From positions 1 through 40,086 of the forward strand of contig JBGTEN010000280.1 in assembly GCA_041747755.1 (NCBI GenBank): a DNA stretch of 40,086 nucleotides, read 5' to 3'. The notes below the pieces were generated by a model, which was not told where the DNA came from, did no database searches, and saw only the letters and a list, made by a program, of their open reading frames with translations. The position numbers and the translations under genes are program-made. Source of the DNA: Aurantibrevibacter sp041747755. GTDB lineage: Bacteria > Bacteroidota > Bacteroidia > Flavobacteriales > Flavobacteriaceae. Positions 33,178-40,086 of the stretch are shown here, piece after piece; the first letter of the stretch is position 1; each line of letters opens with the position of its first letter.

Positions 33178-34323
33178 TTATAACGAACGAAGAATTGCTG
33201 TAGCCTGTTCAAGAGTCTCCAATGTCTTCGCGAAGCAAACCCGTATTAATTTATCATCCCGTTCATTTTCATTGAAAACAGATATTGGAATTGTGGCGAG
33301 CTTGTGCTTGGTTATAAGACGTAAGACCATATCTATGTCAACATCCTGAGAAATTTGGGAATAATCCAATAGTTGAAAGTAGGTTCCTTGAGATGGAGTA
33401 AATGAAAATCGGGATTCCTCTAAAGCAGATAATAAAAAATCACGCTTCTGTTGATAAAAAGCGTTTAATCCTAGATAATTCTGTTTGTCATGCAAGTACT
33501 GCGCCATAGCATGTTGTACTGGGTGATGTACACAGAAAACATTAAATTGATGTGTTTTTCGAAATTCGTGCATTAGTTCAGCCGGCGCTGCGCAGTATCC
33601 TATTTTCCATCCGGTGACATGAAAAGTTTTTCCGAAGGACGCACAAACAAAGCTACGTGATGCTAAATCCGGAAAGCGTGATACACTTTCATGTTCCAGC
33701 CCATCAAAAACAATATGTTCATAGACCTCATCACTCACTACAAGAATATTTGTATTGCGTAGAATTTCTTGCAATTGTAGCATATCCTCTTTCGAAAATA
33801 TACGGCCACTAGGATTGTGGGGCGTATTAATGATAACCATTTTTGTCTTTGAAGTTATCTTATTTCGGAATGTGTCCCAGTCCAATTTATAGTTCGGCGC
33901 TGAAAGTTGCACAAAAACCGGAACACCACCATTGACCTCTATAGCGGGTTCATAGCAGTCATAAGCGGGTTTTATCACAATTACTTCATCACCAGGATGT
34001 ATAAAGGCTGTAATGATGCCAAAAATAGCCTGTGTAGCCCCAACTGTTACCGTTATTTCTGTTTCCGGATTATATGCTTTTTCATTTAGGAAAGTAATCT
34101 TTTCCGCAATAGCCTCCCGTAAGGCACCTAATCCTGTCATTGGGGCATATTGATTACTACCACTCTTCATGGCCTTTGATACAAGTTCTACTAAAACAGG
34201 ATCCGGTTCAAAATTTGGAAACCCTTGGGAGACATCAAGGGCATTATTTTGTCTTGCCAAATTTCCTACAATTGTAAAAATAGTAGTTTTAATGTTAGGT
34301 AGTTTAGAACTGAAATGAGGCAT
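33178..34323 (-). CDS. PLP-dependent aminotransferase, probable methionine aminotransferase
   Basis: The class I aminotransferase of 381 residues has the substrate-side start LDVSQGFPNFEPD, the PLP phosphate region GATQAIFGII, the NTPHNPSGR motif with the Asn that holds PLP, SDEVYEHIVFDG, and the PLP-binding lysine K232 in SFGKTFHVTGWK. It resembles YbdL and kynurenine/glutamine transaminases, which use methionine and 2-oxo acids in salvage. The exact substrate is inferred. It has a consensus promoter (34431-34465). Confidence 0.88.
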   Translation of the reverse strand: MPHFSSKLPNIKTTIFTIVGNLARQNNALDVSQGFPNFEPDPVLVELVSKAMKSGSNQYAPMTGLGALREAIAEKITFLNEKAYNPETEITVTVGATQAIFGIITAFIHPGDEVIVIKPAYDCYEPAIEVNGGVPVFVQLSAPNYKLDWDTFRNKITSKTKMVIINTPHNPSGRIFSKEDMLQLQEILRNTNILVVSDEVYEHIVFDGLEHESVSRFPDLASRSFVCASFGKTFHVTGWKIGYCAAPAELMHEFRKTHQFNVFCVHHPVQHAMAQYLHDKQNYLGLNAFYQQKRDFLLSALEESRFSFTPSQGTYFQLLDYSQISQDVDIDMVLRLITKHKLATIPISVFNENERDDKLIRVCFAKTLETLEQATAILRSL

Positions 34324-34430
34324 ATTTTTTGACTTAATCAGGTGGTTCTTGTTGTATAAAAATAGTAAAATAGCATTGTGATTAATGCGTAGTTATTTAA
34401 TATGTTTTTAAAATTAGGTTTCCTTCCATT

Positions 34431-34465
34431 CAAAGATAAAAATGGGTAAAATAAAAAATCCCAAA
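34431..34465 (-). promoter_or_regulatory. Aminotransferase promoter overlapping the sdh terminator
   Basis: On the minus strand TTTG (complement of 34462-34465) precedes TATCTTTG (complement of 34431-34438) by 23 bases. TATCTTTG is an exact TAnnTTTG. The TTTG lies inside the stem of the sdhCAB terminator. The leader would be about 100 bases. Confidence 0.5.
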
Positions 34466-34482
34466 CTATTAAGTTCGGGATT
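34457..34482 (-). terminator. sdhCAB terminator
   Basis: AATCCCAAACT (34457-34467) pairs with AGTTCGGGATT (34472-34482), one mismatch, around a 4-base loop. On the minus strand the stem is followed by a T-run (complement of 34451-34457). It lies 28 bases after the sdhB stop. Confidence 0.85.
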
Positions 34483-34510
34483 GAGTTGAGTTAGTAATGA
34501 TATGTTATCT

Positions 34511-35257
34511 TTATCCTTTAACGCTGGCACTAAGATATTCCCTATTCATTCTCGCAATATTCTCTAAAGAAATACCTTTTGGACATTCTACTTCACAGGC
34601 TCCAGTATTTGTGCAGTTTCCGAAACCTTCAAGATCCATTTGGCGAACCATATTTAAAACACGATCAGTGGCTTCAACCTGTCCTTGGGGTAAAAGAGCA
34701 AATTGAGACACCTTGGCCGAAGTAAAAAGCATTGCACTTGCATTTTTACAGGCTGCAACGCAGGCACCGCACCCAATACATGTGGCTGCATCCATTGCTT
34801 TATCTGCCTTTTCCTTTTCAATAGGAATGGCATTGGCGTCTACGGTATTTCCAGAGGTATTTACGGAGATAAAGCCACCTGCCTGCTGAATGCGGTCAAA
34901 GGCACTTCTATCTACAATTAAGTCTTTAATAACCGGAAATGCAGTTGCTCTAAATGGCTCTATAACAATGGTATCTCCATCTTTAAAACTGCGCATATGT
35001 AATTGACATGTAGTAATTCTGCGATCAGGGCCATGAGGTTCACCATTAATTTGTAACGAACAGGAACCACAAATGCCTTCTCTGCAATCATGGTCAAACT
35101 CTACAGGTTCTTCGCCCTTAGTAATTAGCTCTTCATTGAGAACATCTAACATATCCAAAAAAGACATGTCTCCTTCTACACCATTTATAAGATAATCATT
35201 GAGTCTCCCTTTTGAGTTGGCATCTTTTTGACGCCATATCTTTAAGTTTAATTTCAT
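34511..35257 (-). CDS. sdhB: Succinate dehydrogenase / fumarate reductase iron-sulfur subunit
   Basis: This subunit carries electrons from FAD to the membrane anchor. The 248-residue protein has the [2Fe-2S] ligands in DCREGICGSC (C58, C63, C66) and TTCQLH (C84), then the ferredoxin-like CIGCGACVAACKNA and CTNTGACEVECPKGI for the [4Fe-4S] and [3Fe-4S] clusters. It is last in the sdhC-A-B order, separated from sdhA by a 160-base gap with hairpins. Confidence 0.95.
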   Translation of the reverse strand: MKLNLKIWRQKDANSKGRLNDYLINGVEGDMSFLDMLDVLNEELITKGEEPVEFDHDCREGICGSCSLQINGEPHGPDRRITTCQLHMRSFKDGDTIVIEPFRATAFPVIKDLIVDRSAFDRIQQAGGFISVNTSGNTVDANAIPIEKEKADKAMDAATCIGCGACVAACKNASAMLFTSAKVSQFALLPQGQVEATDRVLNMVRQMDLEGFGNCTNTGACEVECPKGISLENIARMNREYLSASVKG

Positions 35258-35286
35258 TTTTTTAAAATTTGTTTTTCAACGGTAAT

Positions 35287-35391
35287 CTCAATCCCGAAAC
35301 TCGGGTCGGGAGCAACATCACTTTTATAATTTATGTTCAGTGCAGCCTAGTTTTAGCACTTAAATTTTTTAGTAAAAGGGCAAACCCTTTT
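35287..35391 (-). promoter_or_regulatory. Hairpins in the sdhA-sdhB gap
   Basis: The 160-base gap between sdhA and sdhB contains AAAAGGG/CCCTTTT (35374-35380 and 35385-35391, loop CAAA). It also has two mutually exclusive pairings: CCCGA (35293-35297) with TCGGG (35301-35305), or TCCCGA (35292-35297) with TCGGGA (35306-35311). The element CTCAATCCCGAA (35287-35298) is the exact inverse of TTCGGGATTGAG at 34475-34486, beyond sdhB. They could stabilise or separate the sdhB message; the role is inferred. Confidence 0.4.
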
Positions 35392-35417
35392 AACAATGAT
35401 TTCTTGTTAATCGGCAG

Positions 35418-37421
35418 CTATTTGTAACTTCTTGCTTTAACCTCGATATTCTCATAAATCAAATCCTCCTTATGAAGAATGGCATCCTTTGGTTCACCTT
35501 TATATTCCCAAGCCGCTACATATTTAAAATTTACATCGTCTCTAAGCGCTTCTCCGTCTTCGGTTTGGTATTCTTCACGAAAATGACCTCCGCAAGATTC
35601 GTTTCTGTTTAAAGCATCTTTGGCAAAAAGCTCACCTAGTTCCAAAAAATCGGCTACCCTACCCGCCTTTTCTAATTCTTGATTCTTGGTTTCTGCGCTG
35701 CCGGGCACTCTAACATTTTGCCAGAAGTCTGTCCGTAAAGTGGAGATTTCTTCTATGGCTTCCTTTAATTCTTTCTCATTGCGGGACATTCCACATTTAT
35801 TCCACATAATTTTACCCAATTTTTTGTGGTAATAATCTACTGAATGTGTACCGGCACCGCTCATTAATTTTTTTATTCTATCCCTAACCTCTTTTTCTGC
35901 TGCTTCAAATTCAGGAGAATCGGTGGGGATAGTACCTGTTCGAATATCTTTGGAAAGATAATCTCCAATGGTATATGGTAAAACAAAATATCCGTCCGCT
36001 AGGCCTTGCATCAATGCTGATGCACCAAGCCGATTGGCACCGTGGTCGCTAAAATTAGCTTCCCCTGTGGCATAACAACCCGGGATAGTGGTCTGTAAAT
36101 TATAATCAACCCAAAGTCCTCCCATGGTATAGTGAACTGCAGGGTATATCATCATGGGTGTTTTGTAAGGATCTTGATCAACTATTTTTTCATACATCTG
36201 AAAAAGATTCCCATATTTTGCGGCCACGACTTCTTCTCCTAGTTTTTTAATAGTAGTATCATCCGGATTTTTTAATCCTGAAGTTAAAGCTTTTTCTGTG
36301 CCGTAACGTACAATTGCTGCCGCGAAATCCAGATAAACAGCCTCTCCGGTCTTATTTACACCAAAACCGGCATCACAACGTTCTTTAGCAGCTCTGGAAG
36401 CAACATCACGAGGGACAAGGTTACCAAAAGCAGGATATCTCCGTTCCAAAAAGTAATCTCTATCCTCTTCTTTTAACTGTGTTGGCTTTAATTTTCCTTC
36501 TCTAATGGCAGTTGCATCTTCTAAACGCTTTGGAACCCAAATTCTTCCATCGTTACGCAAAGACTCGGACATTAAAGTCAGTTTAGATTGGTGCTCACCT
36601 GAAACAGGAATGCAAGTAGGATGTATTTGAGTGAAACAAGGGTTTGCGAAAAAGGCACCTCTTCGGTGGGCTCTCCAGGCAGCCATAACATTACTTCCCA
36701 TAGCATTGGTAGATAGAAAAAATACATTTCCATATCCGCCTGAAGCCAAAACAACCGCGTGGGCAGAATGACGTTCTATTTCTCCGGTAACTAAATTACG
36801 AGCAATTATTCCTCTTGCTTTACCACCAACAAGAACAAGGTCTAACATTTCATGGCGGTTATAGGCTTTAATTTTCCCCCTGTTAATTTGCCTGTTCATT
36901 GCTGCATAAGCCCCTAATAGTAGTTGCTGACCGGTCTGACCCTTTGCATAGAACGTACGAGAAACCAACACACCACCAAAAGAACGGTTATCCAATAAAC
37001 CACCATATTCCCTAGCAAAAGGCACTCCTTGCGCAACACACTGATCTATGATATTGCCTGAAACTTCTGCCAAACGATATACATTGGCTTCTCGTGATCG
37101 GTAATCACCTCCTTTTATAGTGTCATAAAATAGACGGTAGTTACTATCTCCATCTCCCTGATAATTCTTGGCTGCATTTATTCCTCCTTGGGCCGCAATG
37201 GAATGTGCTCTTCTTGGAGAATCCTGATAACAAAATGTTTTAACATTGTAGCCCAGTTCTGCCAGAGTTGCCGCTGCAGAGCCTCCGGCAAGACCGGTCC
37301 CAACAACAATAATATCTATCTTGCGTTTATTGGCCGGGTTTACCAGATTTATTTCGTTTTTATAGTTTGTCCATTTATTGGCCAAAGGACCGGACGGTAT
37401 TTTAGAATCTAATATGCCCAT
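35418..37421 (-). CDS. sdhA: Succinate dehydrogenase / fumarate reductase flavoprotein subunit
   Basis: The catalytic subunit that oxidises succinate to fumarate. The 667-residue protein has the FAD dinucleotide fold (IIVVGTGLAGGSAAATLAELG, about 37-57), the covalent FAD attachment His73 in AHSIAAQGG, and the active-site block NPCFTQIHPTCIP. The length and single cytochrome b anchor make it the B-type (Wolinella-like) enzyme, typical for the phylum. It begins 1 base after the sdhC stop. Confidence 0.96.
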   Translation of the reverse strand: MGILDSKIPSGPLANKWTNYKNEINLVNPANKRKIDIIVVGTGLAGGSAAATLAELGYNVKTFCYQDSPRRAHSIAAQGGINAAKNYQGDGDSNYRLFYDTIKGGDYRSREANVYRLAEVSGNIIDQCVAQGVPFAREYGGLLDNRSFGGVLVSRTFYAKGQTGQQLLLGAYAAMNRQINRGKIKAYNRHEMLDLVLVGGKARGIIARNLVTGEIERHSAHAVVLASGGYGNVFFLSTNAMGSNVMAAWRAHRRGAFFANPCFTQIHPTCIPVSGEHQSKLTLMSESLRNDGRIWVPKRLEDATAIREGKLKPTQLKEEDRDYFLERRYPAFGNLVPRDVASRAAKERCDAGFGVNKTGEAVYLDFAAAIVRYGTEKALTSGLKNPDDTTIKKLGEEVVAAKYGNLFQMYEKIVDQDPYKTPMMIYPAVHYTMGGLWVDYNLQTTIPGCYATGEANFSDHGANRLGASALMQGLADGYFVLPYTIGDYLSKDIRTGTIPTDSPEFEAAEKEVRDRIKKLMSGAGTHSVDYYHKKLGKIMWNKCGMSRNEKELKEAIEEISTLRTDFWQNVRVPGSAETKNQELEKAGRVADFLELGELFAKDALNRNESCGGHFREEYQTEDGEALRDDVNFKYVAAWEYKGEPKDAILHKEDLIYENIEVKARSYK

Positions 37422-37422
37422 A

Positions 37423-38091
37423 TTATTGACTTATTGGGTTAAGGTGATGATATACTGCAATGAAAACAAATCCTAGAGGAATTACAACAGCATAAATCTT
37501 TGCAATCTGCTTTATTATCGGGGAATATTTATTATTTACGCCTAAACTTTGGAATGCAGATACAAATCCATGCCAAAGGTGCAAGGCAAGAAGCACAAAA
37601 GATATAACGTACAAAACGGTGCGCCAAATCGGCTGAAATTTTTCAACAGTCTCCGCATGGTAACGGGTGGGGTCCTCAGGGTTACTTTCAAAATATTTAT
37701 ACGCCATTTCGTGAACCCAAAAATCGTAAAAGTGCAACCCTAAGAACGCTAGAACTACCAAACCGGTGATAATCATATTACGAGACACCCATGGAGCATT
37801 GGCTCTACCTTTATACTCTGCATATTTTATTGTTCTAGCACTATTATTTTTGATTTCTAAAACAAAGCCCATAATAAAATGAATAATCACCCCTGCAATT
37901 AAAATTGGTTGTAAGACATATTGCACTAAGGGGTTATAACCCATAAAATGCGACCAAGAATTAAAAGTTTCGGGAGCGATTACCGATGTAATATTTATGG
38001 TAAAGTGTTGCCCCAAAAATAACACCAAAAAAAGACCCGAAAGCGCCATAACTACTTTTCGGGCAATTGAAGAGTTTATAAATCCACTCAT
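37423..38091 (-). CDS. sdhC: Succinate dehydrogenase / fumarate reductase cytochrome b subunit
   Basis: The membrane anchor with about five helices and two b hemes. It has 222 residues from the ATG at 38091 (MSGFINSSIARKVVMALSG). Candidate heme ligands are the His in GQHF, IIHF, LGLHFY and LHLWHG. The ATG at 38103 would make the message almost leaderless, and 38142 lies upstream of the promoter, so 38091 is preferred. There is no separate SdhD, as expected for the B-type complex. Confidence 0.88.
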   Translation of the reverse strand: MSGFINSSIARKVVMALSGLFLVLFLGQHFTINITSVIAPETFNSWSHFMGYNPLVQYVLQPILIAGVIIHFIMGFVLEIKNNSARTIKYAEYKGRANAPWVSRNMIITGLVVLAFLGLHFYDFWVHEMAYKYFESNPEDPTRYHAETVEKFQPIWRTVLYVISFVLLALHLWHGFVSAFQSLGVNNKYSPIIKQIAKIYAVVIPLGFVFIAVYHHLNPISQ

Positions 38092-38111
38092 TACTAATAA
38101 CATTTTGATTA

Positions 38112-38143
38112 CAAATTTACTGTACAGTTGAGTTATTAACAAA
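38112..38143 (-). promoter_or_regulatory. sdhCAB promoter
   Basis: On the minus strand TTTG (complement of 38140-38143) precedes TAAATTTG (complement of 38112-38119) by 20 bases; both are exact consensus elements. Transcription should start about 38106. The stretch from here to 38539, about 400 AT-rich bases, holds no gene I can support; a few short stop-rich frames and a small ATTTTGCGAAAAT palindrome are all I see. Confidence 0.75.
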
Positions 38144-38539
38144 CTTTAGGGACTTTTAGTAGCGTATTTAGAATGAATTTAGAATATTTTGCGAAAATGT
38201 TTAAGGCTTTACACTAATAATGATGGAATAATATGATTTTATTAAACAGGGATACCCACTTAAATAGTTTCACAACTGTTTGTCTCCCGAGAGGTTTAAT
38301 ATGAGGATGAAATTATAATCATCTGGAAAAAAATTAGTGCCACCGAAACGGAAAGTTCTAAGAGGTACTAAAAATGGTCTTATTTGGATTTTGCAATAAA
38401 CTTCTTGGTTAGTCTCTAGTTCCATATTCTTACTCATCACAACAAATATTTACTAATTGTAAAAATTATTAAGATAAAAATTGTAAATAATATTAATAAT
38501 TTGTTAATTTATTACTCAAACCAATTAAACTATTTTTAT

Positions 38540-38830
38540 ATGGAAGAGTATCTACCGTTGATAATTCAACTTATTTCCGGTGCCGTTGGAGGTAATGTTG
38601 CCGGAAAACTTTTAAAGAACTTAGATTTAGGACCTATTGGAAACTCAATTGCTGGTCTCCTTGGTGGCGGACTTGGCGGTCAGCTTTTAGGAGTCTTGGG
38701 AGTTGGAACGAGTACTGATACAGGCGCATTAAATGTGGCCAGTATTTTAACGAGTGTTGCAGGAGGCGGTGTTGGTGGCGGCGTTCTTATGGCTATTGTT
38801 GGAGCACTTAAAAAATCTATGGCAAGGTAG
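38540..38830 (+). CDS. Small glycine-zipper protein
   Basis: A 96-residue protein from the ATG at 38540 (MEEYLPLIIQLISG). It is rich in Gly with GxxxG-like repeats (SGAVGGNVAGKLL, GLLGGGLGGQLLG, SVAGGGVGGGVLM), so two or three short membrane-associated helices may pack tightly. It has no signal peptide. A 13-codon extension upstream is less likely. It is a stand-alone gene with a terminator at 38863-38889. The function is unknown. Confidence 0.7.
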   Translation: MEEYLPLIIQLISGAVGGNVAGKLLKNLDLGPIGNSIAGLLGGGLGGQLLGVLGVGTSTDTGALNVASILTSVAGGGVGGGVLMAIVGALKKSMAR

Positions 38831-38862
38831 AATTGAGTCTATTGTGTTTTAAAGAATTTAGT

Positions 38863-38889
38863 AGGCCTTGGAAACAAGGTCTATTTTCG
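38863..38889 (+). terminator. Terminator after the glycine-zipper gene
   Basis: AGGCCTTG (38863-38870) pairs with CAAGGTCT (38875-38882), 8 bp with one wobble, closed by a GAAA tetraloop and followed by a T-rich stretch. The T-run runs into the -33 element of the next promoter. Confidence 0.75.
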
Positions 38890-38921
38890 TTTTGTATGGC
38901 ACGTGCAAATAACTATTTTTG
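38890..38921 (+). promoter_or_regulatory. pepP promoter
   Basis: TTTTG (38890-38894) and TATTTTTG (38914-38921) are exact Bacteroidota elements with 19 bases between. The leader would be about 40 bases. Confidence 0.75.
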
Positions 38922-38968
38922 ATGAAAGATAGTTGGGAGGACCAACTTAAAACAATAACTATTTATAG

Positions 38969-40086
38969 ATGAAATATATAAGGATTGATGCCGGACTATT
39001 TGTAAAAAACAGAAGTAAGTTTATGGCTCATATGAAACCCCAAAGTTTGGCTGTTTTCAATTCTAATGATACTTATCCTATAAGCGCAGATAGCACAATG
39101 CCCTTTAATCAACACAGGGATATCTTTTATTTAAGTGGGGCAGATCAGGAGGAATCTATATTGCTTCTCTTTCCGGATGCTACTGATAAAAAGCATAGAG
39201 AAATTCTTTTTGTAAGAGAAACCAATGATCATATTGCGGTGTGGGAAGGTGAAAAGCTCACCAAACAAATGGCAACCACCGTTTCCGGAATAGAAACTGT
39301 TTATTGGCTATCTGATTTTGATAAAATTTTCTTTGATTTAATGACTGAAGCCGATACTATTTATTTTAATACCAACGAGCATTATAGACAAGCAGTTGTT
39401 ACCCAGACAAGGGAAGATCGTTTTATTTTGGAATGTAAAAAAAAGTTTCCTGCACATCAGGTGGCTAAAAGCAATCCTATACTTCAAAAAATAAGGGGAA
39501 TTAAAGAACCAGAAGAACTCGACCTTATGCAAAAAGCCTGCTATATTACCGAAAAGGGATTTATGCGCGTATTGGGTTTTGTAAAACCCGGGGTTTGGGA
39601 ATTTGAAATTGAAGCAGAGTTGCTGCATGAATTTGTACGTAATCGATCCAAAGGCTTTGCCTACACCCCAATAATAGCTGCGGGAAATAATGCCAATGTA
39701 CTGCATTACATTCAAAATAACCGGCAATGCAAGGATGGGGAACTGGTTTTGATGGATGTAGCCGCCGAATATGCTAATTATTCCAGCGATCTTACGCGAA
39801 CCATACCGGTGAATGGAAAATTTAATAAGCGACAAAAAGAAGTATACAATGCTGTATTACATGTTAAGAACGAAGCAACCAAAATGTTGGTTCCGGGAGC
39901 ACTTTGGGCAGAATACCACAAAGAAGTGGGAAAAATTATGACGTCAGAGCTGTTGAAGCTAGGTTTATTAGACAAAGCGGATGTACAAAACGAAGATAAA
40001 AGCCGACCGGCGTACAAAAAATATTTTATGCATGGTACAAGTCACCATATAGGGTTGGACACTCACGATTACGGAGAATTAAAGAC
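38969..40086 (+). CDS. pepP: Xaa-Pro aminopeptidase, aminopeptidase P family (partial, 3' end outside window)
   Basis: The reading frame is open from the ATG at 38969 to the window end (372 codons). It has the aminopeptidase P N-terminal domain (about 10-140; PFNQHRDIFYLSGADQEES) and the start of the creatinase-like M24 catalytic domain (from about 180; IRGIKEPEELDLMQKACYI). Metal ligands seen are the Asp in LVLMDVAAEY and SSDLTRTIPV and the His in HGTSHHIGLDTHD. The rest of the domain, with the Glu ligands, lies beyond the edge. It cuts X-Pro bonds at peptide N-termini. Confidence 0.92.
   Translation, partial: MKYIRIDAGLFVKNRSKFMAHMKPQSLAVFNSNDTYPISADSTMPFNQHRDIFYLSGADQEESILLLFPDATDKKHREILFVRETNDHIAVWEGEKLTKQMATTVSGIETVYWLSDFDKIFFDLMTEADTIYFNTNEHYRQAVVTQTREDRFILECKKKFPAHQVAKSNPILQKIRGIKEPEELDLMQKACYITEKGFMRVLGFVKPGVWEFEIEAELLHEFVRNRSKGFAYTPIIAAGNNANVLHYIQNNRQCKDGELVLMDVAAEYANYSSDLTRTIPVNGKFNKRQKEVYNAVLHVKNEATKMLVPGALWAEYHKEVGKIMTSELLKLGLLDKADVQNEDKSRPAYKKYFMHGTSHHIGLDTHDYGELK

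Noticed and set aside
37423..38142. Longer SdhC start at 38142
   Set aside because: It lies upstream of the consensus promoter (38112-38143), so it would not be in the message.
39338..40017. Minus-strand frames over pepP
   Set aside because: They are shadows of the pepP reading frame, which runs open to the window edge with aminopeptidase P motifs.
1..40086. tRNA, rRNA, transposase or phage genes
   Set aside because: I examined all gaps and found no cloverleaf, rRNA-like or transposase-like sequence.

Overview
The window is chromosomal DNA of a member of the phylum Bacteroidota, most likely a marine Flavobacteriaceae. The evidence is low-GC coding sequence, starts that generally lack an obvious Shine-Dalgarno sequence, several promoters of the TTTG / TAnnTTTG type, gliding and type IX secretion lipoproteins (SprE, GldH), an F-type ATP synthase operon without atpD and atpC, and a fumarate-reductase-like SdhC-A-B set. 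The genes are mostly core genome. I see no rRNA, tRNA, CRISPR array, transposase or prophage.

Layout. 1-148 is the tail of an ABC transporter ATPase. 448-9311 holds sprE, a bactofilin, two small Fo-assembly-type membrane proteins and atpB-E-F-H-A-G, closed by a strong terminator; three intercistronic hairpins lie inside the atp operon. 9428-11319 is a secreted alpha/beta hydrolase with an ECF sigma factor and a four-helix membrane protein. 11396-16341 is envelope biogenesis (flippase, TPR protein, DUF4292-like lipoprotein, EnvC-type LytM protein) plus dut. 16461-17988 on the minus strand carries a thioesterase and an HU-like/SPOR membrane protein. dprA, trpS and plsC follow. 21272-23738 on the minus strand is a surface-type lipoprotein, an ECF sigma factor and a protein joining a cytoplasmic anti-sigma-like head, one inner-membrane helix, a long linker and a C-terminal outer-membrane barrel. 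recA and trhO are divergent. 26462-32246 is ricT, gldH, PBP1A and the two CoA-transferase subunits. 32646-38091 carries a GNAT acetyltransferase, an aminotransferase and sdhCAB. The window ends with a glycine-zipper protein and a truncated pepP.

Three places look least ordinary. (1) The two CoA-transferase genes are split by an intervening-sequence-like cassette: a four-helix-bundle gene bracketed by 16-bp tandem units in inverted orientation, able to pair across the gene. (2) The lipoprotein / ECF sigma / double-membrane anti-sigma operon looks like a direct surface-to-RNA-polymerase signalling line. (3) The gap 32247-32645 holds a candidate small gene or structured RNA with 21-bp-phased direct repeats upstream and its own terminator. 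In addition, TetR-operator-like palindromes occur in two gene-free gaps (184-324 and 19204-19350) without a TetR gene in the window.

All calls come from reading the sequence. Family names rest on recognised motifs and gene order, and no database search was made.
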